Source: Methylocystis rosea SV97 (lineage in GTDB: Bacteria; Pseudomonadota; Alphaproteobacteria; Rhizobiales; Beijerinckiaceae). Taken from it: a stretch of 64,000 bases of DNA. Shown here piece by piece: positions 1-10,239 of this stretch; the stretch's first letter is position 1, and the number at the start of each line of letters is the position of its first letter. Where the stretch lies: assembly GCF_000372845.1 (NCBI RefSeq), contig NZ_KB889963.1, positions 124,001 to 188,000 on the forward strand. Reading direction: 5' to 3'. The position numbers and the translations under genes are program-made. Under the pieces are notes generated by a model. That model was not told the DNA's origin. It searched no databases and was given only the letters and a program-made list of their open reading frames with translations.

Positions 1-2339
1 CGGTCGCCGCGCACGTCAACGAAATTCTTCAGACCGGATCCGACGCCGTACCAGCCGGTGATCGAATGGCGGTTCTGCGCCCAGGCGAAGACCCAGGGGA
101 TCGCACGCAAATCCGCCAGGCTTTTGGCGCCGAAGCGACGCGCCGGCCGCGACCCGATGTTGAGCAGCGAAATCTCTTCAAGTGGGCTTGCAGCCTGAAA
201 GTAAGCGACAAGATCGGGATCGCCGATAAATTTGGCGTATGCGGCGAAAGAGGCGCCGGAAATCTCCTCGAGCGCCTCGTCGAACTCCGCGTGCGGCGCC
301 AGCGCTTCCTCGCGTTCGGACTTCAGCGCATGCTGGAACACAGAGGACGCCAAAAGCTCCATCTGATAGGCCGCAGTCCCGCGATTGGCGTATTTGAACG
401 AGACGACCTCGCCCTGTTCGGTGACGCGAAAACGGCCGCGAATAGAGCCCGCCGGCTGCGCCGCGATGGCATGGCCGGTCGGCGCGCCGCCGCGCGACAC
501 TGAGCCTCCGCGCCCATGGAAGAAGGCGATGGCGACGCCCTGCTCGCGTCCGACCTGACTGAGGCGGGCCTGCGCTTTGAACAGCTCCCAATTGGACGAC
601 AGAAAGCCGCCGTCCTTGTTGGAGTCGGAATAGCCGATCATCACCTCTTGCAGATTGCCCTGCCAGCGCGTCGAGCGGCGCACCACCGGAACCTGCAAGA
701 GATCGCGCATGATCGCCGGCGCGGCGCGCAGATCGCCGATCGTCTCGAAGAGCGGCACGATCGGCAGCGTGAGGATCTCGACGCCGGGTTCGTCGAGAAA
801 AAGCCCCGCCTCCTTGGCGAGTAGATACACGCCGAGGACGTCGACCGCCGAACGCGTCATCGACAATATAAATCCGCCGAAGGCTTCCCGATCGAGTTGC
901 GTCCGCATCTCGGCGACCACCTCGAACATTTCGATGACGTCGCGCGTATCGGCGGAAAGCTTGTCGCGCGAGAGAGGCGTCGTCCGCGGCTTTGCAAGCT
1001 CGGCGAGCAGCCATTCGCGCCATTCGGGAGCATCGAGGTCGGGCGGCGCCTCGCCGCCGGTCTTCAGGCGCCACAGCTCCTCGAGCGCCTGCGTCGTGCG
1101 CGTCGTGTTCTGGCGGATGTCGAGGCGCACCGTGCTGAAGCGGAAAGTTTCCACCGCGCGGCGCAACGGACGCACGAGATCCGTCGCGAGCGCGTCGCTC
1201 TTGGCTTCATTGAGCGCCTTTTCAAGCGCCAGCAGGTCGGCGATGAGTTCGTCGGCGCTCGCATAGCGCGGACCTGTCGCCGGTTCGGCGTTCACGGCGC
1301 GCAGCGTCTGGTCGAGCTTGCGCAGAATCGTCATCACGAACTGCCGGTAGGGCTCATTTTGATTGCGCGCTTCGATCGCTGCGCCGTCCGGCAGCGCGCC
1401 GAGGCGTTCAGCCAACTCCTCGCGGAAAGACTGAGGGATATCGGCGGCGCGCTGGCTGATCGACAGCATGCGCGCGAGATCGACGAAGCGGGTACGGTAA
1501 TAATTCAAACTCGCCGCAGCGTTTTCGCGCATGGTGCGGCGGGTGACGTCGTTCGTCACGAACGGATTGCCGTCGCGGTCGCCGCCGATCCAGGACCCGA
1601 ACTGGAAGAAAGGCGCGACCTCGAATGTTTCATTGGGATAGTGGCGTCGCAGCGCGCGTTCGCAGGATGACAGAAGCTCCGGCGCAAGATCGAAAATGCT
1701 CTCGTGGAAGAAGTGCTGGCCCCAGGCGACTTCCTGGTCGACCGTGGGCTTTTCGAGATGCAGTTCGCCAGTGAGCCACAGAAGTTCGATCTGATCATAG
1801 ATCGACTTCACCAGCGCTTCGCGCTCGCGGTCCGTCCAACGGGTCGATTCGAGTTCGCGCATCAGCAGATAGATGCGGCGATACTTTTCGAGGATCGAGA
1901 CGCGCTTCGCCTCGGTCGGATGGGCGGTGATCACCGGCCTGATGCGCAGCGACTGCAATTGCGCGCGTATTTCGTCGGGAGCGACGCCCGAGGCCGCGGC
2001 GCTCGACAAGACGTAATCGAATGTGCCGAGCAGCTTGTCGTGGCCCTTTTCGCGCTCGATCCGGCGGCGTCGGCGCATGGCGTACGCCTGCTCCGCAATA
2101 GACACGAGCTGAAACAGGATGCCCTGCGCCTGAAGCGCGCGCGCCATCTGACGCGGCTCCAGACCGGCGCCCGCCTTTGAGTCGCGCACGACGGCCTCGA
2201 TCTCCGGCGTGTGACGGCGAATCACGGTGAGCAATTGCTCGCGCAGGAAGTCGGAAGCTTCGGTGACCGAGCGAGTCGCGTAAGCAGACGGCAGGCCGGT
2301 CGAAGACAGGCTCTTAAATGTCTGGGTCTCGGCGGTCAT
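1..2339 (-). CDS. ppc: Phosphoenolpyruvate carboxylase, 3' end outside window
   Basis: Carboxylates phosphoenolpyruvate to oxaloacetate, the CO2-fixing step of the serine cycle. About 780 codons are visible; the family is usually 880-930 residues, so roughly the last 120-150 are cut off by the window edge. The N-terminal PEPC signature TAHPTEAKR lies near residue 135, the second signature GYSDSNKDGG near residue 570, and the catalytic glycine-rich loop HGRGGSVSRGG near residue 610, followed by TEQGEVVSFKY. The ATG at 2339 is preceded by AAGGAGT, which supports this start. It is the last visible gene of the serine-cycle operon, 101 nt downstream of mtkB. No frameshift is seen in the visible part. 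Confidence 0.96.
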   Translation of the reverse strand, partial: MTAETQTFKSLSSTGLPSAYATRSVTEASDFLREQLLTVIRRHTPEIEAVVRDSKAGAGLEPRQMARALQAQGILFQLVSIAEQAYAMRRRRRIEREKGHDKLLGTFDYVLSSAAASGVAPDEIRAQLQSLRIRPVITAHPTEAKRVSILEKYRRIYLLMRELESTRWTDREREALVKSIYDQIELLWLTGELHLEKPTVDQEVAWGQHFFHESIFDLAPELLSSCERALRRHYPNETFEVAPFFQFGSWIGGDRDGNPFVTNDVTRRTMRENAAASLNYYRTRFVDLARMLSISQRAADIPQSFREELAERLGALPDGAAIEARNQNEPYRQFVMTILRKLDQTLRAVNAEPATGPRYASADELIADLLALEKALNEAKSDALATDLVRPLRRAVETFRFSTVRLDIRQNTTRTTQALEELWRLKTGGEAPPDLDAPEWREWLLAELAKPRTTPLSRDKLSADTRDVIEMFEVVAEMRTQLDREAFGGFILSMTRSAVDVLGVYLLAKEAGLFLDEPGVEILTLPIVPLFETIGDLRAAPAIMRDLLQVPVVRRSTRWQGNLQEVMIGYSDSNKDGGFLSSNWELFKAQARLSQVGREQGVAIAFFHGRGGSVSRGGAPTGHAIAAQPAGSIRGRFRVTEQGEVVSFKYANRGTAAYQMELLASSVFQHALKSEREEALAPHAEFDEALEEISGASFAAYAKFIGDPDLVAYFQAASPLEEISLLNIGSRPARRFGAKSLADLRAIPWVFAWAQNRHSITGWYGVGSGLKNFVDVRGD

Positions 2340-2440
2340 CAAAACTCCTTAGGCGCTCACGACGCCGCGCAGGATGAACGGCTTCGCGAAATACGGCCTG
2401 ACAGCGGCGCGCGACGGCGCCGACGCCGATGCAGCATTCC

Positions 2441-3328
2441 TCAAGCGCTCTGCAATACCTTGGCGACAGTCGTTCCGAATTCCGCCGGGCTCGGCGCGAC
2501 CGTGAGCCCGTAAGACTTCATGATCTCGGTTTTTTCCGCAGCGCTGTCGCCCGTCGCCGAAATGATGGCGCCGGCATGGCCCATGCGGCGGCCCTTGGGC
2601 GCCGTGAGGCCGGCGACAAAGCCGATCACCGGCTTGGAGAAATTCTCCTTGATCCAGGCGGAGGCTTCGGCCTCCTGCGGACCGCCGATTTCGCCGATGA
2701 TGAGCACGGCCTGGGTCTCGGGATCTTTGTCGAACAGCACCAGATGGTCGAGGAACGACGAGCCGTTGATCGGATCGCCGCCGATGCCGACCGAGGTCGA
2801 TATGCCGAGGCCGAGCGCCTTCAACTGCGACGCCGCTTCATAGCCAAGCGTGCCGGAGCGCGAGATCAGCCCCACCGGACCCTGCTTGTAAATGTGGCCA
2901 GGCATGATGCCGAGCATCGCCTTGCCCGGCGAAATAATGCCGGCGCAGTTCGGGCCGACCAGCATCGGCCTGCGATCCTTCGGAAAGCGCAGGAAGTAGC
3001 GCTTCACGCGCATCATGTCCTGCGCCGGAATGCCGTCGGTGATCGAGCAGATCAGGCGGACGCCGGCGTCGGCGGCCTCCATGATCGCGTCGGCGCAAAA
3101 AGCCGGCGCGACGAAGGTGATCGACGCCTGCGCGCCGGTTTCGCGCACCGCGTCGCGGACGGTGTTGAACACCGGCACGCCGTGGTGAGTCTTACCGCCC
3201 TTTCCGGGCGTGACGCCGGCGACGACATTGCTGCCGTAGTCGATCATCTCCTTGGTGTGGAAACTGCCCTTGTCGCCAGTGATGCCCTGGACCAGGATCG
3301 GCGTCTTTTCGTCAATGAGAATGCTCAT
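2441..3328 (-). CDS. mtkB: Malate--CoA ligase (malate thiokinase) alpha subunit
   Basis: With MtkA it converts malate, CoA and ATP to malyl-CoA, which malyl-CoA lyase then splits into glyoxylate and acetyl-CoA in the serine cycle. The 295-residue protein has the SucD fold: an N-terminal CoA-binding domain and a C-terminal ligase domain with GHAGA near residue 250, whose His is the phosphorylated residue in this family. On sequence alone it could be succinyl-CoA synthetase alpha. Its position between ppc and mtkA, with fchA and mtdA close by, makes malate thiokinase the better call. The gap to mtkA is 17 nt, consistent with co-transcription. Confidence 0.93.
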   Translation of the reverse strand: MSILIDEKTPILVQGITGDKGSFHTKEMIDYGSNVVAGVTPGKGGKTHHGVPVFNTVRDAVRETGAQASITFVAPAFCADAIMEAADAGVRLICSITDGIPAQDMMRVKRYFLRFPKDRRPMLVGPNCAGIISPGKAMLGIMPGHIYKQGPVGLISRSGTLGYEAASQLKALGLGISTSVGIGGDPINGSSFLDHLVLFDKDPETQAVLIIGEIGGPQEAEASAWIKENFSKPVIGFVAGLTAPKGRRMGHAGAIISATGDSAAEKTEIMKSYGLTVAPSPAEFGTTVAKVLQSA

Positions 3329-3345
3329 GTGTCGTTCTCCGGCGC

Positions 3346-4518
3346 TTACTTGGCGCCCTGATAGGCGGCGACAGCCTTCTCGGCGGCTTCGGCCAGCGTG
3401 TCGGCCTGGATGATCGGAATGCCGCTTTCGGCGATGATCTTCTTGCCCGCTTCGACATTGGTGCCGGCGAGGCGCACGACGAGCGGAACGCCCTCGATCT
3501 TCTCGGCGCGCACGGCGTCAACGACGCCCTGCGCCACCCAGTCGCAACGATTGATGCCGGCGAAGATGTTGACGAGCACGACTTTCACGCGTCGATCCGA
3601 CAGAACGAGACGGAACGCGGTCGCGACGCGCTCCGGCGAAGCGCCGCCGCCGACGTCGAGGAAGTTCGCCGGATTGCCGCCGGCGTGCTTGATCATGTCC
3701 ATCGTCGCCATGGCGAGTCCGGCGCCATTGACGATGCAGCCGATCTCGCCGTCGAGACCGATGTAATTCAGGCTGTGCTCCGACGCCTGCGCCTCGCGCG
3801 GATCGCTCTGCGAGGGGTCGTTCATGTCGACGATATTGTGACGGCGGAACAGCGCATTGTCGTCGAAGGACATCTTCGCGTCGAGCGCCAGCACCTTATC
3901 GTCCTTGGTGACGACGAGCGGATTGATCTCGAGCATGGTCGCGTCATTGTCGCGGAAAGCGCGATAGGCGCCCATGATCGTCTTCACCGCGCGCGAGACC
4001 TGCTTGATATTGAGGCCGAGCTGAAAGGCGAGTTCGCGCGCCTGAAACTGCTGCAGGCCGACGGCGGGCTCGACGATGACCTGGAGCAGTTCGTCAGGGG
4101 TGTTCTTGGCGATCTCTTCGATATCCATGCCGCCGTGCTTCGAAGCGATGACGCGCACGCGCTCCAATTTGCGGTCGAGAACATAGCCGAGATAAATCTC
4201 GCGCTCGAAAGGATCGGCGACTTCGACATAGACGCGCTGCACCGGCTTGCCTTCCGGCCCGGTCTGCGACGTGACGAGCCGTTTGCCGAGCAGATCGCGC
4301 GCCGCCTGCTGCACTTCATGATAGGTGCGGCAGAGCTTGACGCCGCCCGCCTTGCCGCGCGCGCCGGCGTGGATCTGCGCCTTGACGACCCAATGCGAGC
4401 CGCCAAGCTCCGTCGCGGCATAGACCGCCTGGTCCGGGCTGAAAGCGACGGTGCCGGGCGGAACTTCGACGCCGTGGCTCGCCAGTATTTCCTTGGCCTG
4501 ATACTCGTGGACGTCCAT
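3346..4518 (-). CDS. mtkA: Malate--CoA ligase (malate thiokinase) beta subunit
   Basis: Nucleotide-binding subunit of malate thiokinase, a 390-residue SucC-like protein. It opens with [10 protein letters not shown], typical of the ATP-grasp beta subunit, and contains the metal-binding stretch EINPLVVT and the C-terminal glycine-rich INGAG-like loop (here VNGAGLAM). Its partner mtkB lies 17 nt downstream. Assignment to malate rather than succinate rests on the serine-cycle operon context; the sequence alone does not separate the two. It starts 34 nt downstream of fchA. Confidence 0.93.
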   Translation of the reverse strand: MDVHEYQAKEILASHGVEVPPGTVAFSPDQAVYAATELGGSHWVVKAQIHAGARGKAGGVKLCRTYHEVQQAARDLLGKRLVTSQTGPEGKPVQRVYVEVADPFEREIYLGYVLDRKLERVRVIASKHGGMDIEEIAKNTPDELLQVIVEPAVGLQQFQARELAFQLGLNIKQVSRAVKTIMGAYRAFRDNDATMLEINPLVVTKDDKVLALDAKMSFDDNALFRRHNIVDMNDPSQSDPREAQASEHSLNYIGLDGEIGCIVNGAGLAMATMDMIKHAGGNPANFLDVGGGASPERVATAFRLVLSDRRVKVVLVNIFAGINRCDWVAQGVVDAVRAEKIEGVPLVVRLAGTNVEAGKKIIAESGIPIIQADTLAEAAEKAVAAYQGAK

Positions 4519-4552
4519 TTCAGTCCTCTCCTCGCATTGCGGCGCGGCTTCC

Positions 4553-5185
4553 TCAGCCGCCTATTTTGGCTTTGACCGTCTCATAGACCGCTTCCGTTTC
4601 GGCCGCGGCCTTGGCGAGAAGCGCATTGACTTCGGCAAGCTGCTGCTCGGCGAAGCCGCGATCCTTGATCGCCTTGGCGTTGATGAAGACATTGAGCGCG
4701 CAGCTACGCAGCCCGGCGTTGGCGGCGAGCACCGCGACTCCGGCGTCGCTGATGACGTTGAGGTTGCCCTTGTCGGCGGCCTCTTTCGACAGGCTGATGA
4801 CGTCATAGCAGATTTTGCACGTCTTCAGCGGCGCCAGCGTCGCTTCCTTCAGCGCCGACTGAATCGTCTCCGAGCGCTTCGCCTTCTCCTCATCGGTGCC
4901 GCGCGGCAGGCCATAGGCGCCCATCAGCGTGTTGAAGGCGACGACGTCTTCATCGACGCCCGCGGTCAGCTCGGCGCGCAGCGTTTCAGCCTTGGCGAGA
5001 GTCTGCTGCAGATCGGCTGAAACGGCTTCGTAATTCTTTTTGCCGATGGTGAGATTGCACACCATCGAAACGAGCGCCGCGCCCATGGCGCCCGAGAGCG
5101 CCGCCGCGCCGCCGCCGCCGGGAGTCGGCGCATCGCTGGCGAGTTCGTCGAGGAATTTTCCAATCGTATCGGTCTTGGCGCTCAT
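4553..5185 (-). CDS. fchA: Methenyltetrahydrofolate cyclohydrolase FchA
   Basis: Interconverts methenyl-H4F and formyl-H4F in the H4F branch of C1 transfer feeding the serine cycle. The 210-residue protein belongs to the formiminotransferase-cyclodeaminase C-terminal (FTCD_C) family, with the N-terminal glycine-rich [11 protein letters not shown] and helical core typical of FchA. This family is distinct from the FolD cyclohydrolase. It sits 12 nt downstream of mtdA and 34 nt upstream of mtkA, the same order as in known serine-cycle clusters. Confidence 0.94.
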   Translation of the reverse strand: MSAKTDTIGKFLDELASDAPTPGGGGAAALSGAMGAALVSMVCNLTIGKKNYEAVSADLQQTLAKAETLRAELTAGVDEDVVAFNTLMGAYGLPRGTDEEKAKRSETIQSALKEATLAPLKTCKICYDVISLSKEAADKGNLNVISDAGVAVLAANAGLRSCALNVFINAKAIKDRGFAEQQLAEVNALLAKAAAETEAVYETVKAKIGG

Positions 5186-5197
5186 ATCTTTCCTCGG

Positions 5198-6058
5198 TCA
5201 GGCGAGCTCTTTGGCTTGCGCATAAATGTTTTCGCAGTCGAACACCTGGTCGGCGGCGTCAAACAGCTTGCCGACGCATTCGCGATGCAACTTGAGCTTG
5301 AGCCCGCCCAGTCCCAGCGCGCCGATGACGATCTTGCCGTGGCGCTCCTTGGCCTTGTCGGTCGCCTCGACCCCCCCGACCCCGAGCGGCGGCTGCGCAT
5401 TGCAGTCGGCGATGAGTTCGATTGTGGGATCGTTCTGCCAATCCGTCTCGTCGAGCAGCGGGACGCCGATGGCGCCTGCCGCAAAGACGATCTGAGCGCC
5501 CTTGACCGCCTGAGCGCGCGCCGCGTTGTCCGCGGCTTCGATCGCCGCGGGCGTGAAGCCGAAGCGCTCCTGAATGGCTTTGGCGGCCGCCTCGGCGCGC
5601 GCCTTCTGACGCGAGGTGATGGCGACTTCGGCGCCTTCGATGTTGAGCATCGCCGCAGCGCGCATGCCGACAGGGCCGGTGCCGGCGAGAACGACAGCTT
5701 TCTTGCCCTTAAGCGAACTCGCCTTGGCGAGCAGCGCCACGCCGGCCGCGGCGGTCGTGTTCGATCCGTTCGAATCGAGCATCGCCGACACGCGGAAATT
5801 CGAGAAGAAACGCTTCTTCACCGCTTTGAATACGGCTTCGCCGGCCGTCATGTCGCCGCCGCCGACGAAGATCGCCGTATATTGCTTCTCTTTCGGACCA
5901 CGCGTGTAGATGCAGCCGTCGACCAGCGCCCCGACGTTTTCGCGCGTCACGCCGCCATAGCCGATGATGCGGTCGGCGCCGCCGTCATAGCCGACCACCG
6001 TGTCGAAAACGCTCGGAACCGGATCGGTATCAAAAAGGAAAAGCAGTTTTTTGGTCAT
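5198..6058 (-). CDS. mtdA: NADP-dependent methylene-H4F/H4MPT dehydrogenase MtdA
   Basis: Oxidises or reduces methylene/methenyl groups on H4F (and H4MPT) with NADP; in assimilation it supplies methylene-H4F to serine hydroxymethyltransferase. The protein is 286 residues. A Rossmann motif GTGPVGMRAA lies in the middle, and the N-terminal FLFDTDPVPSVFD segment is characteristic of MtdA. It is unrelated to FolD in sequence, and its pairing with fchA 12 nt downstream supports the role. A repeat-rich 157-nt gap separates it from hprA upstream. Confidence 0.94.
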   Translation of the reverse strand: MTKKLLFLFDTDPVPSVFDTVVGYDGGADRIIGYGGVTRENVGALVDGCIYTRGPKEKQYTAIFVGGGDMTAGEAVFKAVKKRFFSNFRVSAMLDSNGSNTTAAAGVALLAKASSLKGKKAVVLAGTGPVGMRAAAMLNIEGAEVAITSRQKARAEAAAKAIQERFGFTPAAIEAADNAARAQAVKGAQIVFAAGAIGVPLLDETDWQNDPTIELIADCNAQPPLGVGGVEATDKAKERHGKIVIGALGLGGLKLKLHRECVGKLFDAADQVFDCENIYAQAKELA

Positions 6059-6160
6059 TGGAACTCGAACCTTTCACTGATCCCCTCGCCAACCCTCCCC
6101 CGCGCTAGAGGGAGCAGACTCGGCCATCGACGCGCATTCGCGCAACCTCGGGCGTTGGTC

Positions 6161-6208
6161 CCCTCTCCCGCTTGCGGGGGAGGGTGGCGCGAAGCGCCGG
6201 GAGGGGGC
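6161..6208. repeat. REP-like palindromic repeat between hprA and mtdA
   Basis: The hprA-mtdA gap holds a palindromic element: CCTCTCCCGC pairs with GCGGGGGAGG around TT, followed by a second small palindrome GGCGCGAAGCGCC and a purine-rich tail. A related partial copy (CCCTCCCCCGCGCTAGAGGG) lies just upstream at about 6092-6112, and a similar arm occurs at 22217-22240. Such elements are common between alphaproteobacterial genes and can act as processing sites or attenuators. The function here is inferred, not shown. Confidence 0.6.
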
Positions 6209-6215
6209 GTAAGCC

Positions 6216-7157
6216 TCACGCCGTCACGAGGTTGCGCGGGCTGCCGGCGACAAAGGCGTCGATGTTGTCGACGAGTTGGTCGGCCAGCACCTGCATCGCC
6301 TCTTTCGAGGCCCAGGCGACATGCGGCGTGATGATGAGATTGGGAATCGTCGGATCGAGCAGGATGTTGCCGTTCTTGGGCGGCTCGACCGTCAGCACGT
6401 CGAAGCCGGCGCCGCCAATGATTCCCTTACGCAGCGCGTCGGCGAGCGCCGCCTCGTCGACGATGCCGCCGCGCGCCGTATTGATGATGCAGGCTGACTT
6501 CTTCATCGACGCAAGCTCCTTCGCGCCGATCATGTTCTTGGTCTCTGGCGTCAGCGGCAAGTTGAGCGTGACGACATCCGCCTCGCGCAAAACGGTCGCG
6601 ACATCGACCTTGTTCGGCACGTCCGCGACGTCGTTGATCAGCACTTTCATGCCGAGCGCGGCAGCGCGCTTTTCGATTTCTCTACCGAGAGCGCCATAGC
6701 CGATAATGCCAAGCGTAGAGCCGGCGATGTCGTAGATCGGATAATCGAAGTAGCAGAACTGATTGGCTTCGCCCCAGCGCCCCTGCCGAACGGAATTATA
6801 GTAGTTCACCAAATTGCGCCGCAGCGCGAAGAGCAGCGCGAACACATGCTCGGGCAGCGTATTGAACGCGTAGTTGCGAATGTTGGAGACGACGATCCCG
6901 TTGCCGCTCGTATAGGCCTTGTCGATGACGTCCGTGCCGGTCGCGGCGACGGCGATGAGCTTGAGGTCGGGAAGCTGCTTCAATGTCGCTTCGCGCAGCG
7001 GCACCTTATTGGTGATGCAGATCGTCGCGCCCTTCAGGCGTTCAACGATCTGGTCGGGCGCGGTCTGGGCGTATTCCGTGTATTCGTGAGGAAAATTCGG
7101 CTTGCGCACATTGGCGTCGAGCGTTTCCCGATCGAGAAAGACGATTTTGTGCGACAT
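6216..7157 (-). CDS. hprA: Hydroxypyruvate reductase (glycerate dehydrogenase)
   Basis: Reduces hydroxypyruvate to glycerate with NAD(P)H, the serine-cycle step after SgaA. The protein has 313 residues with the D-isomer-specific 2-hydroxyacid dehydrogenase architecture: Rossmann motif GIIGYGALGREIE near residue 150, the Arg-containing NTARGGIVDE near 240 and the catalytic His in ITPHVAW near 287. It lies 90 nt downstream of sgaA and upstream of mtdA, the canonical sga-hprA-mtdA order. Confidence 0.94.
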   Translation of the reverse strand: MSHKIVFLDRETLDANVRKPNFPHEYTEYAQTAPDQIVERLKGATICITNKVPLREATLKQLPDLKLIAVAATGTDVIDKAYTSGNGIVVSNIRNYAFNTLPEHVFALLFALRRNLVNYYNSVRQGRWGEANQFCYFDYPIYDIAGSTLGIIGYGALGREIEKRAAALGMKVLINDVADVPNKVDVATVLREADVVTLNLPLTPETKNMIGAKELASMKKSACIINTARGGIVDEAALADALRKGIIGGAGFDVLTVEPPKNGNILLDPTIPNLIITPHVAWASKEAMQVLADQLVDNIDAFVAGSPRNLVTA

Positions 7158-7247
7158 GTCCTGGTATCCCCCTCTTTCTCAATTCTTTTTTTTGCAGTCG
7201 TGCATCGGGCTCAGGCGGTCGGAAGGCTCCGACCGCCGGTCGCCGAT

Positions 7248-8441
7248 TTACATCTTGAGCAGCGGATTGGCGCGATAGACCGCCTGCGCGGCCGCAGCGC
7301 CTGAACCCGGAGTCACGGGGATCCCGACGTCACACATGGCCATCTCCGCGCCGCCAATGGCGCCGAGCAGCATCAGCTCGTTGAGGTCGCCGAGATGGCC
7401 GATGCGGAACACCTTGCCCGCGACTTCGGACAGACCGGCGCCGAGCGCGAGATTGTAGCGCTTGTAGGCGATCTCGATGACCTTGGCGGCGTCAAAGCCC
7501 TCCGGCACGACGATCGCCGTGACGGTGTCGGAGTTCCACTTCGGCTCCTTGGCGCAGCACTTGAGGCCCCACGCGGAGACAGCCGCGCGAACGCCCTCGG
7601 CGAGATGATGGTGCCGCTTGTAGACCTGATCGAGGCCCTCTTCGAACAGGATCGAGAGCGATTCCTTGAGGCCATAGAGCAGCGGCACGGAGGGCGTATA
7701 AGGGAAATAGCCGTTCGCGTTCTGGGCGATCATGTCCTGGAATTCGAAATAAGCACGGCGGCCCTTGTTGGACTTGCCGGCGGCGATCGCCTTCTGGCTC
7801 GCCGCCATCAGCAGCAGGCCGGCCGGCAGCATGAAGCCCTTCTGCGAGCCCGACACGATCACGTCGACGCCCCACTCGTCCATTTTGAACTCGAGCGACG
7901 CGACCGAAGACACGCCGTCGACGAAGAGCAGCGCCGGGTGCTTGGCGTTGTCCATCGCGCGGCGCACCGCGGCGATGTCGGAGGTGACGCCCGTCGCCGT
8001 CTCGTTATGCGTGGCGAGAACAGCCTTGATTTCGTGATTCTTGTCGGCCTTCAGCGTCTCTTCGATCAGCTCCGGATCATTGCCGGTGCCCCACTCGCGC
8101 TCCTGCACGACGACGTCCAGGCCCTGACGCTTACAAAGATCGATCCACAGATGGGAGAACTGGCCGAAGCGCTGCGCCAGAACCTTGTCGCCCGGCGACA
8201 GCGTGTTGGTGATCGCGGCCTCCCAGCCACCGGTGCCCGACGCCGGGAAAATGAAGGCGTGGCCCTTTTCAGTGCCGAAGATCTTCTTCAGGCCGGGGAA
8301 GAGCGGCTTGACGAGATCGGGGAACGTCGGCGAGCGATGGTCTTCGGACGCGACCGACATGGCGCGCACGATGCGGTCGGGAAGATTGGTCGGGCCCGGC
8401 ACAAACAGGAAGTTCTTGCCGGGAATTCTGGAATTCAACAT
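7248..8441 (-). CDS. sgaA: Serine--glyoxylate aminotransferase
   Basis: PLP enzyme that transaminates serine with glyoxylate to give hydroxypyruvate and glycine, the key amino-transfer step of the serine cycle. The 397-residue protein is a class V aminotransferase: FVPGPTNLPDRI near the N-terminus, the PLP-phosphate region FPASGTGGWEAA, Asp in LLFVDGVSSV and the Schiff-base lysine in GSQKGFM at about K201. It follows ftfL by 64 nt and precedes hprA. Length and motifs are normal for the family. Confidence 0.95.
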   Translation of the reverse strand: MLNSRIPGKNFLFVPGPTNLPDRIVRAMSVASEDHRSPTFPDLVKPLFPGLKKIFGTEKGHAFIFPASGTGGWEAAITNTLSPGDKVLAQRFGQFSHLWIDLCKRQGLDVVVQEREWGTGNDPELIEETLKADKNHEIKAVLATHNETATGVTSDIAAVRRAMDNAKHPALLFVDGVSSVASLEFKMDEWGVDVIVSGSQKGFMLPAGLLLMAASQKAIAAGKSNKGRRAYFEFQDMIAQNANGYFPYTPSVPLLYGLKESLSILFEEGLDQVYKRHHHLAEGVRAAVSAWGLKCCAKEPKWNSDTVTAIVVPEGFDAAKVIEIAYKRYNLALGAGLSEVAGKVFRIGHLGDLNELMLLGAIGGAEMAMCDVGIPVTPGSGAAAAQAVYRANPLLKM

Positions 8442-8505
8442 TTCTCAAGCTCCTTTCGAGCGGCGGGTTTCAGAATCGCGCGGCGTCGATGACGCCGTGA
8501 ACGCG

Positions 8506-10239
8506 CTAGAACAGGCCGGCGATGCGGCCGGAATCGTCGACGTAGATGTTGTTGGCGGCAGGGACCTTCGGCAGTCCCGGCATCGTCATGATGTCGCCGC
8601 ACACCACCACGATGAACTCGGCGCCTGCGGAGAGACGCAATTCGCGGATCGGGATCGTGAAGGCCGAAGGCGCGCCTTTGGCGTTCGCATCCGTCGAGAA
8701 GCTGTATTGCGTCTTGGCGATGCAGACCGGGAAGTTGCCGAAGCCTTCCTTCTCCAGCTCGGCGAAGCGCGCCTTGATGGTCGAATCATAAGAGATATCG
8801 GCGGCGCCGTAGAGCTCCTTGGCGATCGTGCGCACCTTCTCGGCAAGCGGCATGTCGTCCGGATAGAGCGGCTTGAAGTTCGAGGGCTGCGTCTCGATGG
8901 TGTTGACGACCGCCCTGGCGAGATCCGCCGCGCCGGCGCCGCCGGAGCCCCAGTTGTCGGCGACGACGCATTCGACGCCTTCCGCCTTGCAGAGCTTGTC
9001 GAGCGCCGCCATTTCGGCCGCGGTGTCGGACGAGAACTTGTTGATCGAGACGAGCACCGGGACGCCGAATTTGCGGACATTGCCGATATGGCGCTTCAGA
9101 TTCTCGAAGCCCTTCTCGACCGCGGCGACATTCTCGGCCTTCAGATCGTCCTTGGCGACGCCGCCATGCATCTTGAGCGCGCGGATCGTCGCGACGATCA
9201 CCGTGATGTCGGGCTTGAGACCCGCCTTGCGGCACTTGATGTCGAAGAACTTCTCCGCGCCGAGATCGGCGCCGAAGCCCGCCTCCGTCACGACATAGTC
9301 GGCGAGCTTCAGGCCGGCCTTCGTCGCGATCACCGAATTGCAGCCATGCGCGATATTGGCGAAAGGCCCGCCGTGGATGATCGCCGGGTTGTTCTCTAAC
9401 GTCTGCACGAGATTGGGCGCGATCGCGTCCTTGAGCAGCGCGGCCATGGAGCCCGCCGCCTTCACTTCCGAGGCGCGCACGCTCTTTTTGTCACGGGTCT
9501 GAGCGATAACAATGTCGCCGAGCCGCCGCTGCAGATCGGCGAAGTCCGAAGCCAGGCAGAAGATCGCCATCACTTCCGAAGCGACGGTGATGTCGAATCC
9601 ATCCTCGCGGGCGAAGCCGTTCGAGACTCCGCCGAGAGACGACACGATCGAGCGCAGTGCGCGGTCGTTCATGTCGACGACGCGCCGCCATGCAACGCGG
9701 CGCGAGTCGATCTTGGGCTCGCCGCCCCAATAGATGTGATTGTCGATCAGCGCCGCGAGCAGATTGTTCGCTGCGCCGATGGCGTGGAAGTCGCCGGTGA
9801 AGTGGAGGTTGATGTCCTCCATCGGCACGACCTGCGCATAGCCGCCGCCGGCGGCGCCGCCCTTGACGCCGAAACAGGGACCGAGCGAGGGCTCACGCAG
9901 ACAGCACAGCGCCTTTTTGCCGATGTGATTGAGGCCGTCGGTGAGGCCGACGGTCGTCGTCGTCTTGCCTTCGCCGGCGGGCGTCGGCGTGATCGCCGTG
10001 ACGAGGATCAGCTTGCCGTCGGCCTGGCTGTCGAGCGAGGAGATGTAGTCGAGGGAGATCTTGCCCTTGTAGTGGCCGTAGGGCTGCACATGTTCGGCCG
10101 GGATGCCGAGCTTGTCGCGCGCGACGTCGATAATCGGCAGCATCTTGGCGGCCTGCGAAATCTCGATGTCGGACTTCGGCGCAAGATGCTGATTGTCCTT
10201 TCCGCTCGCGCCCGGCGCGGCGGCTGACCGTTCTGACAT
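8506..10239 (-). CDS. ftfL: Formate--tetrahydrofolate ligase
   Basis: ATP-dependent formylation of H4F, the entry of formate carbon into the serine cycle. The P-loop [13 protein letters not shown] lies at residues 84-96, and the family signatures [13 protein letters not shown] and [11 protein letters not shown] are present; about 577 residues. I chose the ATG at 10239 because GGGAG stands 8 nt upstream; the in-frame GTG at 10248 would overlap that ribosome-binding site. It is first in the operon, whereas in Methylobacterium ftfL lies apart from sga-hprA-mtdA. Confidence 0.95.
   Translation of the reverse strand: MSERSAAAPGASGKDNQHLAPKSDIEISQAAKMLPIIDVARDKLGIPAEHVQPYGHYKGKISLDYISSLDSQADGKLILVTAITPTPAGEGKTTTTVGLTDGLNHIGKKALCCLREPSLGPCFGVKGGAAGGGYAQVVPMEDINLHFTGDFHAIGAANNLLAALIDNHIYWGGEPKIDSRRVAWRRVVDMNDRALRSIVSSLGGVSNGFAREDGFDITVASEVMAIFCLASDFADLQRRLGDIVIAQTRDKKSVRASEVKAAGSMAALLKDAIAPNLVQTLENNPAIIHGGPFANIAHGCNSVIATKAGLKLADYVVTEAGFGADLGAEKFFDIKCRKAGLKPDITVIVATIRALKMHGGVAKDDLKAENVAAVEKGFENLKRHIGNVRKFGVPVLVSINKFSSDTAAEMAALDKLCKAEGVECVVADNWGSGGAGAADLARAVVNTIETQPSNFKPLYPDDMPLAEKVRTIAKELYGAADISYDSTIKARFAELEKEGFGNFPVCIAKTQYSFSTDANAKGAPSAFTIPIRELRLSAGAEFIVVVCGDIMTMPGLPKVPAANNIYVDDSGRIAGLF

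Noticed and set aside
178-1266. Long frames on both strands within 178-1670 that look like Arg/Ala-rich proteins
   Set aside because: They are shadows of ppc, whose minus-strand frame is continuous from 2339 to the window edge with all PEPC motifs.
2441-4518. Succinyl-CoA synthetase (sucCD) as identity of the two ligase subunits
   Set aside because: Sequence alone allows it, but placement between fchA and ppc in a serine-cycle operon favours malate thiokinase.
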